DNA of 64,000 nucleotides from Piscinibacter aquaticus (GCA_007994965.1 VOPW01000001.1:2108001-2172000); one strand, 5' to 3'. Numbered from the stretch's first letter, positions 39,794 to 52,230 are shown. Program-made: numbers and translations. Notes: a model not told the origin generated them from the letters alone.

Positions 39794-41043
39794 ATGTCGA
39801 TGACCCGCATTTCCCTGTCGCTGGCTGCCGCCGGCCTGATGAGCGCCAGCCTGGCCCAGGCCGGCGAGGTCGAGGTGCTGCACTGGTGGACGTCGGGCGG
39901 CGAGGCCAAGGCGGCTGCCGAGCTGAAGGCAACGATGCAGAAAAAGGGTCACAGCTGGAAGGACTTCGCGGTCGCCGGCGGCGGCGGCGATTCGGCGATG
40001 ACGGTGCTGAAGTCGCGCGTGGTCTCGGGCAACGCCCCGGCCGCCGCGCAGATCAAGGGCCCGTCGATCCAGGAGTGGGCGCGCGAAGGCGTGCTGGCCA
40101 ACATGGACGACGTCGCCAAGGCCGAGAAGTGGGACGAGCTGCTGCCCAAGGCGATTGCCGACGGCCTGAAGTACAAGGGCAATTACGTGGCCGCGCCGGT
40201 CAACGTGCACCGCGTCAACTGGCTGTGGGCCAACCCGGAGGCGTTCAAGAAGGCCGGCGCCAAGCTGCCGACCACCTGGGACGAATTCTTCGTGGCCGCC
40301 GAGGCGCTGAAGAAGGCCGGCATCATCCCCGTGGCCCACGGCGGCCAGAACTGGCAGGACTTCACCACCTTCGAGAGCGTGGCGCTGGGCGTCGGCGGGG
40401 CCGACTTCTACAAGAAGGCGCTGGTGCAGCTCGACGGCGGCACGCTGAAGAGCCCGACCATGCTCAAGGTGCTCGACACCTTCAAGAAGGTCAAGGGCTA
40501 TACCGACAAGAACGCGCCGGGCCGTGACTGGAACCGGCCACCGCGATGGTCATCAAGGGCGAGGCCGGCATGCAGCTGATGGGCGACTGGGCCAAGGGCG
40601 AGTTCCTCGCCGCCGGCAAGGTGCCGGGCAAGGACTTCGCCTGCGTCGCCGCGCCGGGCACCGCCAAGAGCTACACCTACAACGTCGACAGCTTCGCCCT
40701 CTTCAAGCTGAAGAATGCCGACAACCAGAAGGCGCAGAAGGACACGGCCGCGGCGATCATGTCGCCCGAGTTCCAGGAGGTGTTCAACCTGAACAAGGGC
40801 TCGATCCCGGTTCGCCTGAACATGAAGCTCGACAAGTTCGACGACTGCGCCAAGACCTCGTCGGCCGACTTCGTGTCCAGCTCGAAGGCCGGCTCGCTGG
40901 TGCCGTCGATCGCGCACGGCATGTCGGTGCCCTCCGCCGTCGAAGGCGCGATGAAGGACGTGGTCTCGCAGTTCTGGAACGACGACAAGATGACCAGCGC
41001 CCAGGCGATGGACAAGCTTGTCGCCGCCGCGAAGACCAAGTAA
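39794..41043 (+). CDS. Carbohydrate ABC transporter substrate-binding protein, GtsA-like (one frameshift)
   Basis: Periplasmic sugar receptor. The signal peptide [16 protein letters not shown] to SLAQA is cut near residue 23; the mature start [20 protein letters not shown] resembles the glucose/mannose-type binding proteins (GtsA) of Pseudomonas. Other CUT1 features are [23 protein letters not shown] and [18 protein letters not shown]. The frame breaks at 40534-40537, where AACCTGGCC reads AACCGGCC. The restored product is about 416 residues. Sugar specificity is inferred from similarity only. Confidence 0.9.
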
Positions 41044-41085
41044 GCCGCGCTGTACCGGCCGCGCCCGCCCCGGGCCGGCCGCCCG

Positions 41086-41115
41086 AGGGCGCGGTGCGGC
41101 CGCGCCCTCTTCTTT
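41086..41115 (+). terminator. Attenuator-like hairpin between binding protein and permeases
   Basis: AGGGCGCGG and CCGCGCCCT form a 9-bp stem with a 5-base loop, followed by CTTCTTT. It sits in the 88-base gap after the binding-protein stop. Such partial terminators commonly give excess binding protein over membrane subunits. Confidence 0.6.
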
Positions 41116-41131
41116 CCCGGGACACGACGCC

Positions 41132-42015
41132 ATGACCACGTCAACGGCCTCGGCTCGCCTGTCGGAATGGATGCCCAAGCTCGTGCTGGCGCCTTCCTTC
41201 GTGCTCGCCTTCTTCTTCATCTACGGGCTGATGGCCTGGAACGGCTATCTGTCGCTGTCCGCCTCGCGGCTGCTGCCCAACTACGAGTTCGTCGGCCTCG
41301 AGCAGTACGAGACGCTGTTCGAGAGCGAGCGCTGGTGGGTGGCGCTGAAGGATGGCCATCTTTGGCGGCCTGTTCCTGTTCTTCGGCATGGCCATCGGCC
41401 TGCTGCTGGCCATCCTGCTCGACCAGAAGATCCGCGCCGAGGGCGTGCTGCGCACGATCTACCTGTACCCGATGGCGCTGAGCTTCATCGTCACCGGCAC
41501 GGCGTGGAAGTGGATCCTGAACCCCGGCCTCGGCCTGGAGAAGGTGATGCAGGAGTGGGGCTGGAGCAGCTTCACCTTCGGCTGGCTGGTGGACCCCGAC
41601 AAGGCGATCTACACGATCGTGATCGCCGGCGTGTGGCAGAGCGCGGGCTTCGTGATGGCGCTCTTCCTCGCCGGCCTGCGTGGCATTGACGACTCGATTC
41701 TCAAGGCCGCGCAGATCGACGGCGCCAGCCTGCCGCGCATCTACTGGCGCATCATCATCCCGAGCCTGCGGCCGGTGTTCTTCTCGACGCTGATGGTGCT
41801 CTCGCACCCGGGCGATCAAGAGCTTCGACACGGTGATGGCACTCACCGCCGGCGGCCCCGGCTACGCCACCGACATGCCGGCCACCTTCATGTACACGAT
41901 GGCCTTCTCGCGCGGGCAGATCGGCCTGGGCGCGGCCTCGGCGACGATCATGCTGGCCACCGTGGCAGCGATCGTCGTGCCCTATCTCTACTCCGAACTG
42001 AGGGCGCGCAAATGA
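41132..42015 (+). CDS. Sugar ABC transporter permease, MalF/UgpA type (two frameshifts)
   Basis: First membrane subunit of the CUT1 importer. Hydrophobic segments include KLVLAPSFVLAFFFIYGLM and GGLFLFFGMAIGLLLAILL. The EAA loop is LKAAQIDGASLPRIYWRIIIP. Breaks occur at 41351-41355 (GATGGCC where GACCTGGCC fits, giving KDLAIFGG) and at 41807-41812 (CACCTGGCG reads CACCCGGGCG); both are CCTGG sites. Restored length about 294. The stop overlaps the next start as ATGA. Confidence 0.9.
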
Positions 42016-42887
42016 ACACCGCCGTGCACCCGAACCGTCTCGACTGGCACAGGCTCGCCCTGTGGTCGGTGCTGCTGCTGTTCGCCGCCGTCTTCCTGCT
42101 GCCGATGTACGTGATGCTCACGACCTCGCTGAAGGACATGGAGCAGATCCGCAACGGCAACCTGCTCTCGCTGCCCACCGCGCCGACGCTGGACGCCTGG
42201 AGCAAGGCCTGGAGCCACGCCTGCACCGGCATCGACTGCGGCGGCCTGAAGCCCTTCTTCATGAACTCCGTCGTGATGGTGATCCCGGCGGTGCTGATCT
42301 CCACGCTGCTGGGCGCCATCAACGGCTACGTGCTCTCCAAGTGGCGCTTCAAAGGCAGCGAGCTGATGTTCGCGCTGATGCTGTTCGGCGTCTTCATGCC
42401 GATGCAGGTGGTGCTGCTGCCGATGAGCCGGTGCTCGGCTGGCTGGGCATCGCCAGCTCGCTGTGGGGGCTGATCCTGGTGCACATCATCGCCGGCCTGC
42501 CCTCGACCACCCTCTTCTTCCGCAACTACTACGTCGGCCTGCCCGACGAGCTGGTGAAGGCGGCCATGCTCGACGGCGCCGGCTTCTGGCGCATCTTCTG
42601 GCGGATCATCCTGCCGCTGTCCACGCCGATCACCGTGGTCACTCTGATCTGGCAGTTCACCAACATCTGGAACGATTTCCTGTACGGCATCGTCTTCACC
42701 GGCGCCGACAGCAAGCCGGTCACCGTCGGCCTGAACAACCTTTTTGGCCAACACCACGAGCTCGGTGAAGGAATACAACGTGGACATGGCCGCGGCGCTG
42801 ATCGCCGGCCTGCCCACGCTGTTCGTCTACATCGTCGCAGGCAAATACTTCGTGCGCGGGCTGACGGCCGGCGCCGTCAAGGGCTGA
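42012..42887 (+). CDS. Sugar ABC transporter permease, MalG/UgpE type (two frameshifts)
   Basis: Second membrane subunit. It begins MNTAVHPNRLDWHRLAL with helix LWSVLLLFAAVFLLPMYVML, a cysteine-containing insertion CTGIDCGG, and the EAA loop LVKAAMLDGAGFWRIFWRIILP. Breaks lie at 42428-42431 (CCAGGTG reads CCGGTG) and 42739-42747 (AACCTGGCC reads AACCTTTTTGGCC, four extra T). The restored end is KYFVRGLTAGAVKG, about 291 residues. Confidence 0.9.
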
Positions 42888-42899
42888 GAGGCAAATCCC

Positions 42900-43961
<1,062 letters not shown>

Positions 43962-43995
43962 TCTGCGGGAGGCGCGGCCGGTGCGCGGCCATTAA

Positions 43996-44016
43996 ACTGC
44001 CTCGCATCAAGGCAGT
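43996..44016. repeat. Inverted repeat just upstream of tldD
   Basis: ACTGCCT and AGGCAGT are perfect 7-base arms around a 7-base spacer, ending 12 bases before the tldD ATG. TTAAAC just before the left arm could serve as a -10 box. Operator or mRNA hairpin; undetermined. Confidence 0.35.
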
Positions 44017-44028
44017 GGCTTCCCGTCG

Positions 44029-45487
44029 ATGATCGATCACCTCGAATCCCTGGCCGCGCGCGTGGCGCCCGGCGATGCGCGCTGGACGCTGCGCGCGGTG
44101 GACGAAACCAGCGAGACGCTCAGCGTCCGCCAGGACGTGGCCGAATCGCCGCAGCGCAGCCGCGATGCCGGCGTGATGGTCAGCGTGGCGGCCGGTGGCG
44201 GCCTCGGCCATGCGGCCACCGCCGACCTCAGCGAAACGGGCCTGGCCGATGCGTTTGCCCGCGCCCGCGCGATGGCGGACGCGGTGGCCGGCCGCATGGT
44301 GTTCGACCCGGCCGAACTGCCGGTGGCCACCGGGCGGGGCCGCTACGACGGCGCGGTGCAGCGGCCCGTGAACGCCGTGCCGCTGCGCGAGCGCCTGGAA
44401 CTGCTGCGCGAGGTGTGCGCGTCGGCGGCCGGCGACGAGCGCATCGTCGACCGTGAAGCCAGCCTGCTGGCCGTGCAGGGCCTCGCAGCTGCTGCTGACC
44501 AGCGACGGCGGCCGCACCGAGCAGCACTGGCACATCACGATGCCGCACGTGCAGGCCACGGCCCATGTGAACGGCGTGACGCAGACGCGCTCGTCCGCCG
44601 GCCAGTACAACGGCTTCTGCCAGCAAGGCGGCCTGGAGGTGCTGGAGCGCGCGCAGTTCCGCGGCGAAGGCGAGCGCGTGGCGGCCGAGGCGCTGGAGCT
44701 GGCGATGGCCCCGCCCTGCCCCGGCGGCGAGATGGACGTGCTCTTGATGCCCGACCAGATGATGCTGCAGATCCACGAGTCGATCGGCCACCCGCTCGAA
44801 CTCGACCGCATCCTCGGCGACGAGCGCAACTTCGCCGGCACCAGCTTCGTCACGCTCGACATGTTCGGCCGCTATGCCTACGGCAGCGAATTGCTGAACG
44901 TGAGCTACGACCCGACCCGCGGCGAGGAACTGGCCAGCTTCGGCTTCGACGACGACGGCCAGCCGGCTCAGCGCGCGCTGCTGATCGAGAACGGCATCCT
45001 GAAGCGGCCGCTGGGCGGCGCGGTGTCGCTGTCGCGCGCACGGCACCAGCGCGCCGATCTGGAGGGCGTGGCCACCTCACGCGCGGCGAGCTGGAACCGC
45101 GCACCGATCGACCGCATGAGCAACCTGAACATCGAGCCGGGCACGGCCACGCTCGATCAGATGATCGCCAGCATCGAGCTCGGCGTGATGATGCGCACCA
45201 ACGTCTCGTGGAGCATCGACGACTCGCGCAACAAGTTCCAGTTCGGCTGCGAGTGGGGCCGCATGATCCGCAACGGCCAGCTCGCCGAGGTGGTGCGCGA
45301 CCCGGGCTACCGCGGCATCAGCGCCACCTTCTGGCGATCGCTCGCGATGGTGGGCGATGCCAGCACCTTCGAGGTGATGGGCACGCCCAACTGCGGCAAG
45401 GGCGAGCCGTCGCAAGTGATCCGCGTCGGCCATGCCTCGCCGGCCTGCAAGTTCAGCCGCGTCGCGGTGGTGGGAGGCCACGCATGA
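44029..45487 (+). CDS. tldD: Metalloprotease TldD (one frameshift)
   Basis: Zinc protease that works with TldE/PmbA to degrade unfolded peptides and, in some species, to mature microcins or the CcdA antidote. The signature HESIGHPLELDRI (HExxxH) is present, as are DEAR-like LLNVSYDPTRGEE and GTATLDQMIASIELGVMM. The frame shifts near 44486, where CAGGGCCTCGCAG probably lost a GC (expected GASQLLLTSDGG). About 486 residues. Its stop overlaps the pmbA start as ATGA, so the two subunits are translated together. Confidence 0.9.
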
Positions 45488-46816
45488 GCGTCATCAGCCG
45501 CGAGTATTTCGAGGCGCTGGCTGACGCGGTCTGCGCCGAGGCCCGCGCTGGCGAGCGCAGCTCGGTGCTGCTCAAGGCCGAGGCCTCGGACTTCATCCGC
45601 TTCAACCGTGCCGCGGTTCGCCAGGCCACGCAGGTGCAGCAGGCCCACGCGACCGTGGCACTGACGCAGGGCCTGCGCCGCGCCGAAGGCCGCGTGGCGC
45701 TCAGCGGACAGCGCGAGGCCGACATCGCTCGGGTGCGCGCCGAGCTGGCGTCGCTGCGCAGCCTGCTGCCCGAGCTGAGCGACGACCCCTGGCTGCTGCT
45801 GCCCGACACCCCGGTGCACAGCGAGCGGCACGACCGCGGCACGCTGCCCAGCGCCGCGCAGGTGGTGGCCAGCGTCATCGAGGCCGCGCGCGGGCTCGAT
45901 TTCGTCGGCTTTCATGCCAGCGGCCCGATGGTGCGCGCCTTTGCCGACAGCCTCGGCACACGGCACTGGCACCACGTGGAGAACTTCCACACCGACTGGT
46001 GCCTGTACCACGCGGCCGACAAGGCGGTGAAGACCTCCTACGCCGGCTCGCAGTGGAGCGATGCGGAGTTCGCCGGCCGCGTGGCGCAAGGCGCCGGGCA
46101 GCTCGCGCTGCTGGCACGGGCGCCGAAGGCGCTGCAGCCCGGCGCCTACCGCGCGTGGATGACGCCGGCCGCGATGTCCGAACTGCTGGGCACGCTGGGC
46201 TGGGGCGGCTTCGGGCTGAAGAGCCGGCGCACCGGCACCTCGTCGCTGATGCGCCTGGCGCACCGCGATGCGGTGCTGAGCCCGCAGTTCGAACTGGTCG
46301 AGCACACGGCGATGGGCAGCGCGCCGGGCTTCACCGCCGAGGGTTTCGGCCGGCCGGAGCGCGTGGGCCTGATCGAGCGCGGCGGCCACCGGCACGCTGA
46401 ACAGCGCGCGCTCGGCGCGCGAATACGGCGTCGAGGCCAACGGCGCCAATGGGATGGAGATGCCGGAGTCGCTGTCGCTGCAGCCGGGGACCATCCGCGA
46501 GGCGGAGGCGATGAAGGCGCTCGGCACCGGCCTGTGGGTCAGCAATCTCTGGTATCTGAACTACTCAGATCGCCAGGCCTGCCGCATGACCGGCATGACC
46601 CGCTTCGCCTGCCTGTGGGTGGAGAACGGCGAGCCGGTCGCGCCGCTGGGCGTGATGCGCTTCGACGATTCATTCCTGCGCATGTTCGGCGAGGGTCTGG
46701 TGGGCCTCGGCGATCGTGCCGAGTTCATCCCGGACAGCGGCACCTACCAGGAGCGCCAGCTCGGCTCGCTGAGCACGCCCGGCGCGCTGATCGACGGCTG
46801 GCGGCTGACGCTGTGA
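45484..46816 (+). CDS. pmbA: TldE/PmbA family protein (one frameshift)
   Basis: Inactive-site partner that forms the substrate tunnel with TldD. MSVISREYFEALADAV, FVGFHASGPMVRAFADSLG and LLGTLGWGGFGLKSRRTGTS fit the TldE side of the family; no HExxxH is present. The frame breaks near 46390, before GTLNSARSAREYGVEANGA. It ends [13 protein letters not shown] with a TGA that overlaps the GTG start of the next gene. About 444 residues. Confidence 0.88.
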
Positions 46817-47880
46817 CGAGCGAGCGCACGGCCGCGCTGATGCAGCGCCTGGGCATCGCGCTGCCGGTGCTGCAGGCGCCGATGGCCGGCGTGCAGGATC
46901 ACCGGCTGGCGGTGGCCGTCAGCGAAGCCGGCGGACTCGGTGCTCTACCGGCGGCGATGCTCACGCTCGAGGCGCTGCGCGGCGAACTGCAGGCGCTGCG
47001 CGCTGCGACCTCGCGGCCCTTCAACGTCAACTTCTTCTGCCACACGCCGCCCGCGCCCGATGCGCAGCGCGAAGCGGCGTGGCGGCAGGCGTTGGCGCCC
47101 TTCTATGCCGAAGCCGGCATCGATGCGGCCACGATTCCTGCCGGGCCGGGCCGCCAGCCCTTCAGCGCCGAGACCTGGGCCACCGTCGCGCCCTTCGCGC
47201 CGCCGGCGATCAGCTTCCACTTCGGCCTGCCCGCGCCGGAACTCCTGGCGCCGGTCAAGCGCAGCGGCGCCTTCGTGCTGGCCTCGGCCACCACCGTGGA
47301 CGAGGCACACTGGCTCGAGGCGCATGGCGCCGATGCGGTGATCGCGCAAGGCCTGGAGGCCGGCGGGCACCGCGGACACTTCCTCGATCTCGAACCCGCC
47401 ACTGCGCTCACGCGGCAGATGGGGACCTTCGCGCTGCTGCCGCAGGTGGTGGCTGCGGTGCGCGTGCCGGTGATCGCCGCGGGCGGCATCGCCGATGCGC
47501 AGGGCGTGGCGGCGGCGCTTTCGCTCGGTGCGGCCGCCGTGCAGGTCGGCACGGCCTATCTGCTGTGCCCGGAAGCGACGACCTCGCCGATGCACCGCGC
47601 CGCGCTCGCCAGCGAGGCCGCCCGCCACACGGCGCTGACGACACTGTTCAGCGGCCGCCCTGCGCGGGGCATCGTCAACCGCGTGATGCGCGAACTCGGG
47701 CCGATGAATGCCGTAGCGCCAGCCTTTCCGCTGGCCACCTCGGCGATCGCGCCCTTGCGCCAGTGGGCGGAACGCCGCGGCAGCGGCGACTTCTCGCCGC
47801 TGTGGGCGGGGCAGAACACGGGTGGGTGCCGGGCGATACCGGCGGGCGAGCTGACACGCTCGCTGGTCGGCCCGACCTAG
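46813..47880 (+). CDS. Nitronate monooxygenase (2-nitropropane dioxygenase family)
   Basis: FMN-dependent TIM-barrel enzyme that oxidises alkyl nitronates such as propionate-3-nitronate. The 355-residue protein has [20 protein letters not shown], the class I motif region [16 protein letters not shown] with the catalytic-histidine-type [23 protein letters not shown] and [13 protein letters not shown]. The start is GTG at 46813, overlapping the pmbA stop as GTGA. It is intact. Its stop overlaps the convergent ccmH stop by two bases. Coupling to a TldDE pair is unusual in my experience. Confidence 0.93.
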   Translation: MTSERTAALMQRLGIALPVLQAPMAGVQDHRLAVAVSEAGGLGALPAAMLTLEALRGELQALRAATSRPFNVNFFCHTPPAPDAQREAAWRQALAPFYAEAGIDAATIPAGPGRQPFSAETWATVAPFAPPAISFHFGLPAPELLAPVKRSGAFVLASATTVDEAHWLEAHGADAVIAQGLEAGGHRGHFLDLEPATALTRQMGTFALLPQVVAAVRVPVIAAGGIADAQGVAAALSLGAAAVQVGTAYLLCPEATTSPMHRAALASEAARHTALTTLFSGRPARGIVNRVMRELGPMNAVAPAFPLATSAIAPLRQWAERRGSGDFSPLWAGQNTGGCRAIPAGELTRSLVGPT

Positions 47881-48357
47881 CGGGCCGGCGCGTCCGAAGG
47901 ACCGGCCACGTCCGGCTCGTCCGGCTCGAAGCGGTCGTCGGGCAGCTTGCTGCGCCGGCGCAGCACGAGGATCAGCACGATCACGCCGCCGATCAGCAGC
48001 GCGGCCGGGCCGTACCACAGCAGCGTGGTGGTCGATTTCACCGGCGGGCGATACAGCACGAAATCGCCGTAGCGCTGCGTCATGTAGTCGAGGATCTGCG
48101 CCTCGCTCTTGCCCTGGCGGAGCATGTCGCGCACGGCCGCGCAGATCCTGCGCCAGGTCGGCGTGCGAATCGGCGATGGTCTGGTTCTGGCAGACCGGGC
48201 AGCGCAGCTCGGCCGAGATGCGCATCACCTTCGCCTCGAGCACCGGGTCGTCGGAGGCCGGCGCGGCCTCCTTCGCACTTGCCGCCAGCGGCAACGCGAG
48301 GCACGCGGCCAGCAGCAACCGTCGCAGCAAGGTCACGGCGTTCACGACATCACGCAT
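47877..48357 (-). CDS. ccmH: Cytochrome c maturation protein CcmH (one frameshift)
   Basis: Membrane-anchored thiol oxidoreductase that reduces apocytochrome c before heme attachment. Signal segment [19 protein letters not shown], redox motif LRCPVCQNQ (Cys53 and Cys56), then a C-terminal helix [20 protein letters not shown] with a short cytoplasmic tail. Near 48150 a GC was lost from GCGCGCGG (expected [15 protein letters not shown]). About 160 residues, matching the short CcmH form; no CcmI domain is attached. Its ATG lies inside the end of ccmG (8-base overlap). Confidence 0.92.
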
Positions 48358-48880
48358 TGAGCTCTTTCAGCAGCGGGGTGATCTTCTTCTCCAGCACCTC
48401 GGGCGTCAGCGGGCCAATGTGCTTGAAGCGGATCGTGCCCTGCTTGTCGACGACGAAGGTCTCGGGCACGCCGTAGACGCCCCAGTCGATGCCGACGCGG
48501 CCGTCGCCATCGAACAGCGAAGCCTCGTAGGGGTTGCCGAGCTGCGTCAGGAAGGCCATGCCCGCGGGGCGCGTGTCCTTGTAGTTCAGGCCGTAGACCG
48601 GCGCGAGCTTGCGCCGCGCGAGTTCCATCACCAGCGGATGCTCTTCGCGGCAGGGCGCGCACCACGAGGCCCAGACGTTGAGCACCCAGACCTTGCCGAG
48701 CAGGTCGTCGCGCTTGAGCTTCTGGTCCGCTGCGTCGAGCTTCGTCAGCTCGAAGGCCGGTGCCGGCTTGCCGATGAGCGGCGAAGGAACCTCGCGCGGG
48801 TTGAGGTTCAGGCCCACGGCCAGGAAGCCCGCCAGCACGAGGAAGATCGCCAGCGGGATCAGGAACTTCAGCGACTTCAA
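48350..48880 (-). CDS. ccmG: Thiol:disulfide interchange protein CcmG/DsbE
   Basis: Periplasmic membrane-tethered thioredoxin that keeps the apocytochrome/CcmH pathway reduced. Helix [20 protein letters not shown] is followed by the thioredoxin site [13 protein letters not shown] (Cys74 and Cys77) and the cis-proline [11 protein letters not shown] choose the TTG at 48880, which overlaps the ccmF stop as TTGA, because it gives the usual 176 residues; upstream in-frame sequence is the ccmF end. The gene is intact. Confidence 0.93.
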   Translation of the reverse strand: MKSLKFLIPLAIFLVLAGFLAVGLNLNPREVPSPLIGKPAPAFELTKLDAADQKLKRDDLLGKVWVLNVWASWCAPCREEHPLVMELARRKLAPVYGLNYKDTRPAGMAFLTQLGNPYEASLFDGDGRVGIDWGVYGVPETFVVDKQGTIRFKHIGPLTPEVLEKKITPLLKELNA

Positions 48881-50847
48881 GCCTTGGCTCCCACCGCCAC
48901 CGTGGCAGCCGCCTCGCTCTTGACCTTGGCGCGGTAGCGGCGGTCGCTGGCCGCCAGCAGGCCACCGAGCGACATCAGCACGCAGCCGCCCCAGATCCAC
49001 TGCACGAAGGGCTTCACATAGACGCGCACGATCCAGGCGCCGTTGCTGCCGGCCACCGGCTCGCCCAGCGAGATGTAGAGGTCACGCGTCAGCCCGGGGC
49101 GGATGTCGGCCTCGGTCATCGGGTTCTGCTGCACGCGGTAGACCCGCTTCTGCGGCTTCATGTCGAGGTAGTGCTGGCCATCGCGCGACACCGCGATCAG
49201 GCCCTCGGCGGCCACGTAGTTCGGCCCCTGCACCTCGCGCACGCCCTTGAAGGTGAAGGTGTAGCCGCGGATCTCGGTGCTGTCGCCGATGTCCATCTTG
49301 ACGTCGCGCTCGACCTCGTGGCCCTTGACCATCGTGACGCCGATGATGAAGGCCGCCACACCCAGGTGCGCGATCATCATGCCGGCCATCGCGCGCGGGA
49401 TCAGCTTCAGCCGCTCGACCGGGTTGCCGCGCGCACGCGCTCGAGCAGGTCGACCGCCACCGAGGCGATGATCCAGAAGGCCATCGCCGGGCCCAGCGTG
49501 GCCATGAAGCCGATCTCGCCGGTGGAAAGCTCCACGCCGATCGCCGCGGCGATCGCCACGCCCAGCGCCCAGCGCAGCCGCGTCCACAGATCGGGGATCG
49601 ACGTTTCCTTCCAGCGTGCCAGCGGGCCCACGCCCATCAGGAACACCAGCGGCGCCATCAGCGGCACGAAGACCGTGTCGAAGTACGGCGGGCCGACGGA
49701 GATCTTGCCCAGGCCGAGCGCATCGAGCAGCAGCGGGTACAGCGTGCCCAGCAGCACGGCGCCGGTGGCGGCCACCAGCAGCACGTTGTTGAACAGCAGC
49801 ATCGACTCCTTCGAGACGACCGCGAAGCGCGCGCCCAGACCCACGCTCGGCGCGCGCCGGGCATACAGCGCCAGCGACGAGCCGATCACGATGACCAGGA
49901 AGGCGAGGATGAACAGGCCGCGCGTCGGATCGGTGGCGAAGGCGTGCACCGAACTCAGCACGCCGGAGCGCACGAGGAAGGTGCCGAGCAGCGACAGCGA
50001 GAAGGCCATGATCGCCAGCAGCACCGTCCAGCTCTTGAAGCTGCCGCGCTTCTCGGTGACGGCCAGCGAGTGGATCAGCGCCGTGCCCACCAGCCAAGGC
50101 ATGAACGACGCGTTCTCCACCGGATCCCAGAACCACCAGCCGCCCCAGCCAAGTTCGTAGTAGGCCCACCAGCTGCCCAGCGCGATGCCGATGGTCAGGA
50201 AGATCCAGGCGACCGTGGTCCAGGGGCGCGTCCAGCGCGCCCACTGCGTGTCGAGGTTGCCGCCGATCAGCGCCGCCACCGCGAAGGCGAAGGCCACCGA
50301 GAAGCCGACGTAGCCCATGTAGAGCATCGGCGGGTGGAACACCATGCCCGGGTCCTGCAGCAGCGGGTTCAGGTCACGGCCGTCCTGCGCCGCCGGGATC
50401 AGCCGGTCGAACGGGTTGGAAGTGCACAGCGTGAAGAGCAGGAAGCCCACGGCCACCAGGCCCATCACCGAGAGGATGCGCGCCAGCACCGGCATCGGCA
50501 GGTGGGCGCTGAATTTCGCCACGGCCAGCTGCCAGACGCACAGCATCATCAGCCACAGCAGCAGCGAGCCCTCATGGCCGCCCCACCGCCGCGAGGCGAT
50601 AGGCCAGCGGCAGCGCGCTGTTGGAATTGCTCGCCACGTAGAGGACCGAGAAGTCGTCCTGCACGAAGGCGTAGGTCAGCGCTGCATAGGCCAGCGCGAC
50701 GAAGACGAACTGCGCCACCGTCAGCGGCCGCGCCAGCGCCATCCAGTCGGCGCGGCCCTTCTGCGCGCCGACCAGCGGCATCACACCGAGCACCAGCGCG
50801 ACGCCCAGCGCCAGCCAGAGGGCGAAATGCCCGAGTTCCGGAATCAT
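48877..50847 (-). CDS. ccmF: Cytochrome c heme lyase subunit CcmF (two frameshifts)
   Basis: Large polytopic protein that transfers heme from CcmE to apocytochrome c. It begins [19 protein letters not shown]. The WWD-type motif [19 protein letters not shown] is present, with many helices before and after. At about 50588 a TG is lost from GTGTGGGGC (expected [12 protein letters not shown]), and at about 49430 a CG is lost (expected [19 protein letters not shown]). Restored length about 656. The start overlaps the ccmE stop as ATGA. Confidence 0.95.
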
Positions 50848-51304
50848 TTGCCGCTCCCTGCACCACCGACTTGCCGACCTTCTCGTTGACCTGCTGGCCA
50901 TGCTTGAGCGCCTCGGCGGCTTCGGGCGGCATGTAGTTTTCGTCGTGCTTGGCCAGCACCTCGCGGGCGACGAACACACCGTCACGAAGTTGTCCCTGCG
51001 CGACCACGCCCTTGCCTTCCTTGAACAGGTCGGGAAGGATGCCTTCGTACTGCACCGGCACCGTGTGGCCGGTGTCGGTGACGACGAAGTTCACCTTGAC
51101 GCCATCGCGCTTGACGCTGCCTTCCTGCACCAGGCCGCCGACGCGGAAGGTGCGGTTCGAGGGCGCTTCCTTGGCCGCGATTTGTGTCGGCGAGTAGAAG
51201 AACACCAGGTTGCTCTGGAAGGCATTGAGCACCAGCGCGGCGATGGCGCCGACGGCGACGACGACGCCTCCGGCGATGGCCGGGCGCTTGTGGCGGGGTT
51301 TCAT
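50844..51304 (-). CDS. ccmE: Cytochrome c-type heme chaperone CcmE (frameshift at the last codons)
   Basis: Periplasmic heme chaperone that binds heme covalently. Membrane anchor [18 protein letters not shown]-fold [16 protein letters not shown], and the heme site [12 protein letters not shown] with His120 and Tyr124 in the spacing of E. coli His130/Tyr134. At about 50850 one base is missing (expected VVQGAGK then TGA), which restores the ATGA overlap with ccmF. About 152 residues. Confidence 0.94.
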
Positions 51305-51305
51305 C

Positions 51306-51473
51306 TCAGGACTCCTCAGTCATACGTGCGGCATCGAGCCGGGCGCGAGCATGCCTGCGCGCGGCCAGGATGGGCTCCAAGACCATCAGCACGGCGCAGG
51401 CAATGTACGAGCCCCAGACATAGAGCCCGTAACCACCCATCTCGAAGAATGCGCTGGCACTGCCCCAGTTCAT
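51306..51473 (-). CDS. ccmD: Heme exporter protein CcmD
   Basis: A 55-residue single-helix protein needed to release holo-CcmE from the CcmABC complex. It reads [20 protein letters not shown] at the start, helix [18 protein letters not shown], then a basic tail [13 protein letters not shown]. The FxMGGYxxYVWxSY pattern is the CcmD hallmark. The ATG overlaps the ccmC stop as ATGA, and its stop lies one base before the ccmE start codon. Confidence 0.93.
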   Translation of the reverse strand: MNWGSASAFFEMGGYGLYVWGSYIACAVLMVLEPILAARRHARARLDAARMTEES

Positions 51474-52223
51474 GCGCCGGCCCCCTGCTTACGAACCATC
51501 TCGGACACCCATTCCGTGTGCTGCTCGCGCTCGACGATGATGGCCCGCGTGCGCATGAACACCACCGCGAAGGCATAGGCCCAGCAGGCGAAGGTCATCA
51601 GCAGCATGCCCGTCAGCATCGTCTCGGCCATCTTCGGCGCGGCGGTCATGCTGATCGTCGCGCCCTGGTGCAGCGTGTTCCACCACTTCACCGAGAAATA
51701 GATGATCGGCACGTTGACGGCGCCGACCACGGCGAGCAGCGCGCCACTTTGGTCGGCGCGACGGGTGTCGTCGATCGCGTTGACCAGGGCCATGTAGCCC
51801 AGATACAGAAAGAGCAGGATGAGTTCCGAGGTCAGGCGTGCATCCCACACCCACCGGGTGCCCCAGGTCGGCTTGCCCCAGAAGGCGCCGGTCCACAGGG
51901 CCAGGAAGGTGAACATCGCGCCGGTGGGGGCGATGGCGCGCGCCACCATCGAGGCCAGCCGAGCGTTGAACGCCCAGCCGATGGCCGCCCAGAAGGCCAT
52001 CACGGTACAGCAGCATGGACATCCAGGCCGCGGGCACGTGGATGTAGATCACCCGGTAGGCCTCGCCCTGGGTGGCGTCGGTCGGCGCAACGAAGAAGCC
52101 GACATACAGGCCGGCGACCGTCAGCGCGATGCAGGCCGCCCACAGCCAGGGGATCAGCTTGCCGGTCAGCCAGTAGAAGCGCGGCGGCGAGGCGAAGGTG
52201 AAGAGGGTCAGGCGCCCGTTCAT
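51470..52223 (-). CDS. ccmC: Heme exporter protein CcmC (one frameshift)
   Basis: Membrane protein that loads heme onto CcmE. It begins MNGRLTLFTFASPPRFYWL. The periplasmic WWD-type motif WGKPTWGTRWVWDARLT and flanking histidine regions (YIHVPAAWMSM, WWNTLHQGATIS) are present. At 52001-52007 the expected TACCTGGTG reads TACCGTG (CCTGG to CCG), splitting the gene between MLLY and VMAFWAAIGWAFN. Restored length about 251. Confidence 0.94.
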
Positions 52224-52230
52224 CAGGCAG

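Noticed and set aside
44029-47880. A single uninterrupted plus-strand frame of 1283 codons across tldD, pmbA and the nitronate monooxygenase, suggesting a three-domain fusion protein.
   Set aside because: The frame is a mosaic created by the indels in tldD and pmbA. Correcting them restores three separate proteins with ATGA and GTGA junctions.
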